From Solea solea (lineage: Eukaryota > Chordata > Actinopteri > Pleuronectiformes > Soleidae), in NCBI RefSeq assembly GCF_958295425.1, contig NC_081150.1, positions 1,251,001 through 1,315,000 of the forward strand: a stretch of DNA of 64,000 bases. Reading direction: 5' to 3'. The notes under the pieces are model-generated. The model made no database searches. It had not been told where the DNA came from and saw nothing but the letters and a program-made list of their open reading frames with translations. Numbering within the stretch: position 1 is the stretch's first letter; every line of letters begins with the position of its first letter. The position numbers were made by a program, and so were the translations under genes. Shown piece after piece: positions 57,700 to 64,000 of this stretch.

Positions 57700-58480
57700 A
57701 AAGAAGGCGACTCGGGTCATAGAACTTAAGTGGTCTACCTTTCTGTCCTTCTCTGCATCGAGCGCAGCCTCATTCTAAGCAGCTTATGAGGAGCAGCAGC
57801 CAGTAATAATTGAACGGAATGCGTCTAAGAACAAATGAGTGTCCCTGGCAGACTAGCTTTTATGCCACGCTGTCTTCCATCAGGGACCCCCTCTGAGGGA
57901 GGTGTGTTAATGAAATATATTAGGCCATGTAATTTAGAGCAGCGCAGCCCACCTCAGGATGTGCCGCGTCTCTGGTGTTAGTGGGCTATCGCTGATTCAA
58001 GCCCACGGAGCCTCCTCCTTTTATTGTTCTCGTTGTTTTAATATGCATAGATGTGAGATCCGATTGTGCCCTCAGGTGCACAGAGAGCCCGTGATTTATT
58101 TCCACAGGGAAGGTGATGCAGCAAAACATCAGAGTAATTTTAGCCGACTTTTCTTATTACATCTTGACGCGAAACCCTCCGAACAGACGACTGTTGCATG
58201 TCGCTATTAATTATTGTTTTTTCCCGCGTCAATTAAAAAAAAACAGAACGTCCAGTTGTTGAAAGCCTGCGGTGCATTAATGTCTATGTGGATCAAGTCT
58301 CAGTCTTGATGCTGCGACCGTTATGAGCCTTATCTCCACCGGGGCATGAGAGGCCTTTGTATTAAGGGGTAGTTAATCTAAATAAAATGAGAATCCCGGT
58401 TGCACTATCAGCACTTCTTCCAGTGGCTTCACTGACATTAAATTGTCCATTCAGTAGTTTCCCCGCAGAACAATCTAAAA
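57700..58480 (+). promoter_or_regulatory. Candidate conserved non-coding block in intron 3
   Basis: About 780 bases without microsatellites or recognisable mobile elements. They contain CAGTAATAATTGAACGG, GTGTTAATGAAATATATTAGG, GTAATTTAGAGC and CGTCAATTAAAA. Such TAAT-rich, repeat-free intronic sequence next to a developmental gene often is an enhancer. Conservation is not shown. Confidence 0.3.
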
Positions 58481-59689
58481 GCTATTCAGAGTCAGACGAT
58501 ATCCAGGAGCTCAACAGCAAAGCAATAAGTCCAAGTGACTGTGACCGTTAAAAATGTGAAAGGTCTTGACGAGCGTCGATATTATCCAAAATATCACATA
58601 AATACTTCTCCAAACAGAGAGATGCCAACATCACATGCCTAGAATGTCAGTCAGGGATTCTTGTGTCTGCCGCGCTGCAGTAATTCTATGAGCTTCGTGG
58701 ATAAAAGATTAAAGAGATGAGTATAATTTTGTAATAAAAAAAAGGCTGTGATATCAGTGTTAGACAAAAGAAATGATATTGAGCCGTCCATAAACGGCAC
58801 GTCATGCGTCCAAACATGAAACCGAAGCATTTTTACTTTTATTCCAAACTGTGCCGAGCGGCTGAAGAGCAGGAGAAACACAACGTAGTTTCACACAATG
58901 CACACTCGTGGAAAACCCTTGTTGATCTCAGCTTTACGCACAATTATCAGACACGGTCGTCTCAGGAATTTGAACAAAGGGGATAAAAACCTTTGCCCGT
59001 GTCTGTGTGAAAATGGACATGCTTTTTTGATCGTTGGAAGTTACAAATATTGTCCCTAATCCCCCTGATTCCAACACTGGAGGGAGGGTTTCTGATCCTG
59101 TTAGAGGATCCGGCAGGCACTTTGTTTGAAACATACAAACACAGTACAGAGGCTTTGAGGGATTAGTGCCACATTTATTTGAACTTCTCCAACACAGACT
59201 CGGTTGGTGTGGTCTCCCTTCAGGACCTCATGGAAATAAACTTTAAAGTCCCTGGATGTAGCCTGAAAAAAAACAATTCTACTTTATTTACTTTATTTGA
59301 CGCAAACTGGCTTAATTCCATTAACGTCTGAATTTCCCCGTGTTTTATCTTCTTCTGTGTAACGGCTTCACATCCAAACTCCGGGGTGAGGACTTTGGTG
59401 CATGTACAGAGATTCTAGGCCAGTTTGGGACCAGCTGATTGTATACATGCAACTTTCATTCAATCTCAGTGACATTAACATGTTTAAATGTGTAATAAAT
59501 CTGCCTATAAAATGGTCATCAAGTGAAATATTCATGGTGTGTGTGCAGGTGGGGAAGACATGTAAGGCTGTCGCTGGTGACATTTGAGGTGCTCTGGTGA
59601 AAGGACGCAGAGGCCTCCTCTGAACTGTATTGTGATCCACTCATTCATCACCGTCAGTGGAGAGGGACCCCTCGTCTTTCACCCTGACG

Positions 59690-59711
59690 CCCCCCCCCCC
59701 CCCCCCCCCCC
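59690..59711 (+). repeat. C22 homopolymer
   Basis: An uninterrupted run of 22 C residues in intron 3. Its opposite strand can form a G-quadruplex, and the length is likely uncertain. Confidence 0.95.
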
Positions 59712-60169
59712 TGTCTCTCTTTAACTCTTTGTGTGGCAGTAAATGTCACTCATCTTCTCCTCACCCTGCTGTGTTGCAGTGGCTTCAGTGGCAGCGATGG
59801 CTGCTGGGGAAGGAAAAAAAACAAAAAAAAACCTCCCAAAAAAAAAAGGCGAGGGCAGTTGAAGTGTCGGCGCAGCCTGCACGGGCTTCATTTAGCGAAG
59901 AAGTGCGTGTTGTGAAAATAGCGACCATTCATTCTGCTGGTCCTGTTGAGCGCTGGCCACTGGTTGCAATGGAGCCACAGAGTCGTTAAGACAGAGAGAG
60001 GGCCCTTGTGGGAGGACACTGGCCTCTTTGTGTTGCTCAATCCCGGGAATGTATGTTGTCCGATTTTTGACACATCAGATCTTTGTGGTGCTAAACAACC
60101 AGTGCCTGTGACATGATTAACTGTTGACCCTCACCCAAGAAAAGGGAGAGGCGTCCGTCTATCTGAGGG

Positions 60170-60545
60170 TGGAAAGAACGGATCAAAACAGGCCACATCG
60201 TGTGGCTATCATTGCATGCTAACAAGAGAATTAATGAGAGGATACAGCATCCTGTAGAGGCTGGCATCATCCATCCTGGCTGTCAGAGAGCGGGACAGAA
60301 GTTAGTTGGAGGCTGATTGATGATTGAGCCCCCTGAGGGAAAAGGGATGTGCAGTGGGTGGGGCCTCACCACGACAGCTACCGTGTATGGAAGCCACCAG
60401 GCGGCGACCAGGGCTGGAGACAGGAAGCTGCTGCATTTAGCATTTCAAATGGAGCCAAGAGTCAGGAGGTCCTCCTGATGCACCACTTGATTGATAAGGT
60501 GTGAATTTAATACACCAAATAGAGCTTCATTATGCAAATGACAGG
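60170..60545 (+). promoter_or_regulatory. Candidate enhancer with POU octamer
   Basis: Repeat-free intronic block with GAGAATTAATGAGAGG, GCTGATTGATGATTGAG, GATTGATAAGGTGTGAATTTAATAC and a perfect octamer ATGCAAAT at 60,532-60,539 directly before a TG repeat. Homeodomain/PBX-like and POU-like sites cluster here. Inference from motifs only. Confidence 0.3.
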
Positions 60546-63500
60546 TGTGTGTGTGTGAGTGTGGAATCCACAGGAGACCCAAATGGACTTAAATCACTCA
60601 AGACTGAAACAAATTGTTGATGGATGGGAGCTCGTGCTGTCACTGCTAGTGTCCGCTCACTGTGTGAATGGTAGCATTCTTCCACAGACCAGGGCTTTTC
60701 CTACTTGTTGTCTTGGTCGGTAGCAGTTGGGCCAGAAAACATGTGCCAGTCTCTGCTCAGGGTGTTGTACACATTGCAGCTGACGGCTAACCTTGAATTG
60801 ACATTTAGAGAATGTAGAATTCTTCGTATGAAGTTGATTATTGGATCAATAATTGAAATCGTTCGACAAACACGCGCTGCTTCCCCGTGTGTCGCTCCTG
60901 TAGAATTTGCTTGTTATTGGAAGTGGAATATCTTTGGACTTTGGACAGTTGGCCAGACACAACACATTTCATATTTGATAACATCACCTCAGGCACCGCG
61001 GAGTCCGAGATTACATCTTCAGATGTCTTGTTTTGTACAACAGCTACTCCAAACCCTGCAGATGCTAAAGGTATCGTCAAAGAAAACCATAATAAGAAAA
61101 AGTAGAATGTGTTCACACATCTTTAATAGATCTTTTTTCCTCCCTGGACTGAAATAATTCAAATAGAGTCTTTGGTCGACATTGGGATTAAATCTGAAGT
61201 CTTATCAAAAAAAGTGAACATAAACAATGTAACATCAAAGCTTAAGATAAATACTTAAGTACAGGGATCAGCACACAAGCATTGCAATAACATCAAAAGT
61301 TTATTCTCTCAGCTTTACACACACTTGCTATCTTTAAACAAATGATTAAATGACGTGATACAGACTGTTTCTGCATATGTTAGTCATTTAGAATTCCTTA
61401 AAATAAGCTTACATGTGAACATGTAAGTACAAATGTGGGGTTCAAACCTCCATATGATTCCCAGTCAATGACTCTTTCTTGTTTCACCTTTTTGTTCTGC
61501 TTTCCTGCACGAGAGGATTTTCAATATCATTTCTTTCTGTGCCGCGCAAACGTGGACTAAAGTAGAAATAATAATGACAACAATAAGAATAGTGTTCGCC
61601 GAGTAGAAGCGAGAACAATGGCTATTGAAATGATAAAAAAGCCCAGGCAGTGGGTGGTAACATTTCAGTGGAAGTACCACAGATGCAGACTTGTCTTCAT
61701 GACTATGAGATTATTACTGTGCAGCTTCTTTTCTAGTTCCCTCTGATTAGCAGAGACTGAGCCACAGCTGCTTCCTCACAGAATGTTTGAAATAGTGATT
61801 TGGCAAGCTGCGACCAATGAACAGTCGCTTTATCTCACTTCGACAACCAATGACCCGTTTTAAATATACACTTCCAAACAAGAGGTGAGGGCAAGAAGTT
61901 GTTTCCCGGGATACTCTGGCTTGAACTGGTGCCAGCGGTGCTTTCTGTGGGACCCAGCTGCCCTGTCAACACGTCACATTAAACACAAATGCCTCCTTTT
62001 TGCTGACGGAAAACATTCACTGCGAGGCTCGTTCACGGAGTCGTTCGCCTCAAACTTACATTCACATGAACTGTACTCGCACGACGCCAAGGCAGTGGAA
62101 ACTAAAGGGCCGTCACGGCTAATTATTTACTTCAGCTGCTTCCACGACGTCACACTGAGGTAAAGAAGGATCTGAAACACGTCTGAAAGCACGGGGAGCT
62201 GAGCTTAAAGACGGACGGGAGGCTGCTGCAGCCTGGTCACTAGTGACCAAGAGAGTGACTCATGCGTACATGAATATCAAGAAGATGACGGGAAAGCTCA
62301 ATCTACTCAAACCGTAAAAAAAACGCTATTTTTAAAAACCATAACAACTCACTTTAACAACTAATAATAATCGCAAAAATCGCAACATGTGAAAATACAT
62401 TTTAGCACTTAGCTACAATTCAACTTGATCACTGTCGATACTAAAGAGAAAGTCTGCAACTAAGTCAAGAAGTTACGTTTTTGTTAGCATGTAAGAAATA
62501 GTGCCATCTAATGGTGAGACTTCAACAAACTGATATTTCCGCGTCCCCCTCCCTTTACTACGGTGGCCTTGACACACCAGAAAGGATGTCATTCCTTTGT
62601 TTTCTGCTTCAAATTGCAAAACTTGCTGTGGAAACGTGGCAGTGCGAGGTGCCTTTGCCTAAACTTCATGTAAATGGTTTTTCCTAAAGCTAAAAACACA
62701 GAAATTTGAATTTTAAAGCAATAAAACACTTATACAAACATACTTATAGTAATATATAACATTTGTGCTAATAAGCTCTCCTAAATGTTACACTCTCAAA
62801 CTTTAAGAAAATTCTAAAAAAAAGATCAGATTTGTAAAATGTCCTTAAACTGAACTGATATAATAAAAATAATGAATGAAACATTGATTATTTGCCACAA
62901 GTCAAACATCCTCCAGTGTCTATAGATTCTGTTCTTACCTTAGAGTCTAAACCTGCACACACGGGTCCTAAGAAGCAATTTCTTCTGAAGGTTTGTTGGT
63001 GACTGAGGCTCTTTGTGATTTCTAAACCAATTTCTTAGCATTGACTTGAATCGTGGACGTGGAAAGGACTTGATATCGTTGGAAATGCTGTCGTGCATGT
63101 AAGAGTTCTGGTTGTGACAGGGAGAAGAAAGGGTTTAATTGTGGATGCAAATTTCACTAAGCGGCCATTTAATGGCGTTTTCAGGGCAGCTTGCCGATCA
63201 TTGTCCAGGTCCTGGAATCTGACCTGCCAGACCACATTTGAAACCCTACGTTGCATCATATGAAAAGACGCTCCTCATTCTGGGGCAAACAAAGCCATAT
63301 GGTCACTTATACCGGTGAGGGACTTTGTTTGGCCTTAAAAGGGGAGACCTTTGTGACTCTGCGTCAGATAGTGTTATTTCCACGGTGACATCAGGGTCCA
63401 CATTAGCCCATGCATGAGGTCAGTGAATATTAACTTCATTTACACATGGCTGCAGACCAGCGCAGCGCCACAATAGAGGCCTGCCTGTTGTGTTTAGAAA

Positions 63501-64000
63501 CATGAGCGCCCCGGTTGACAGGACACTGTCAAGATGGAAGATGGATGATCGTAGCAGTTGACCCCTGATCAGCGGTGGAATCACCTCTCCAGCCCCCTCC
63601 CCCCTCCCCTCCCTCTCTCCCTGCATGACAAAAGAGCCCTCCCCACAGTGCAGCGGCCCTCATCTCTGCTTGTACTAACAGGTTCAGACATCTCCATCGA
63701 TCCCTGCTTCCAAATCACTTCTAAGCTTTTGCCCTCTTTAGATACCCAAACTGTGGCACACATTTTTTCTTCTGCCCTTTTTGGTAACTGAGGGCTCAGT
63801 GACTGCTGGAGAGGGATGCGATCAGACAAGCGAACGCCGTGTCAGAGGACTGTGTTGTGTTTCCCCGTGGCAAGAAGGTGAAAGTGATATGTGACCGGGG
63901 GCCCAGGGTCTCGCCAGGGTCTCGCCACCTAAAGAGGCGTCAGGAAAGTCCCCCGTTGTCAGTGGAGCTGCTCCTCTGGGAGGCTCCACTGGTTCTGTAC

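Larger units (their letters stand above)
56927..64000 (+). other. epha7 intron 3 (partial)
   Basis: It begins GTGAGT and runs off the window, so it is at least 7 kb. A long intron 3 is usual for EphA genes. I looked for exon 4, which should read PCGRGFY-like Cys-rich sequence after one carried base, and found none. The intron holds (TTTG)n at 56,938-56,973, a C22 run at 59,690-59,711 and repeat-poor blocks at about 57,700-58,480, 60,170-60,545 and 62,940-63,670. Frames such as 60,705-61,157 have no support. Confidence 0.85.

Noticed and set aside
60705..61157. 150-codon + ORF inside epha7 intron 3
   Set aside because: No family resemblance. Open frames occur in two phases over the same bases, so the length alone is not informative.
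1..64000. CRISPR arrays, operons, bacterial or phage genes
   Set aside because: No repeat-spacer arrays or compact gene clusters are present; the tandem arrays are eukaryotic micro- and minisatellites.

Overview
The window looks like chromosomal DNA from a ray-finned (teleost) fish. It is AT-rich and mostly non-coding, dense in CA/TG and TA microsatellites, and it carries several interspersed repeat types familiar from teleost genomes. These include tRNA-derived SINEs, LINE 3' tails ending in the ATTGAATTGAATTG or GTGGTAGATAATGAATGAATGAATG type, and short non-autonomous DNA transposons. There is no bacterial or phage gene content, and the one clear gene is a spliced vertebrate receptor. The species cannot be named from the sequence alone.

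Region 1 to about 53.4 kb is the flank upstream of that gene. I find no convincing protein-coding gene there. It holds SINEs (11.15 kb, 30.73 kb, and reverse-strand copies at 4.56 and 29.2 kb), LINE tails (2.6, 19.5, 25.1, 30.0, 34.8, 42.5 kb) and two opposite copies of a non-autonomous repeat (5.9 and 7.8 kb). It also holds a hAT-like element at 14.4-15.0 kb, a diverged tandem duplication at 45.1-46.1 kb, and several unusual palindromes. The most distinctive object is a 1.27-kb element at 16.59-17.86 kb. It has perfect terminal inverted repeats, a possible 9-bp target duplication, two head-to-head arrays of a 21-bp minisatellite, and a central relic resembling a helix-turn-helix.

Region 53.45-56.93 kb contains the start of epha7, an EphA-class receptor tyrosine kinase, on the + strand. 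It comprises a GC-rich promoter with CCAAT and GC boxes and a 5' leader with a (CAG)8 run and a possible upstream ORF. Exon 1 encodes the signal peptide, exon 2 is short (65 bp), and exon 3 (670 bp) encodes the ephrin-binding domain and the start of the Cys-rich region. All splice sites are canonical and the phases join cleanly. Intron 3 starts at 56,927 and runs off the window; I see no exon 4, so the rest of the receptor, including the kinase domain, lies downstream.

Several repeat-free stretches upstream and in intron 3 have the texture of conserved non-coding elements (TAAT cores, a POU octamer). They are plausible enhancers of epha7, but conservation cannot be seen from one sequence. Two weak cryptic-exon candidates (36.8-37.1 kb and 42.15-42.26 kb) are reported as leads, not genes.
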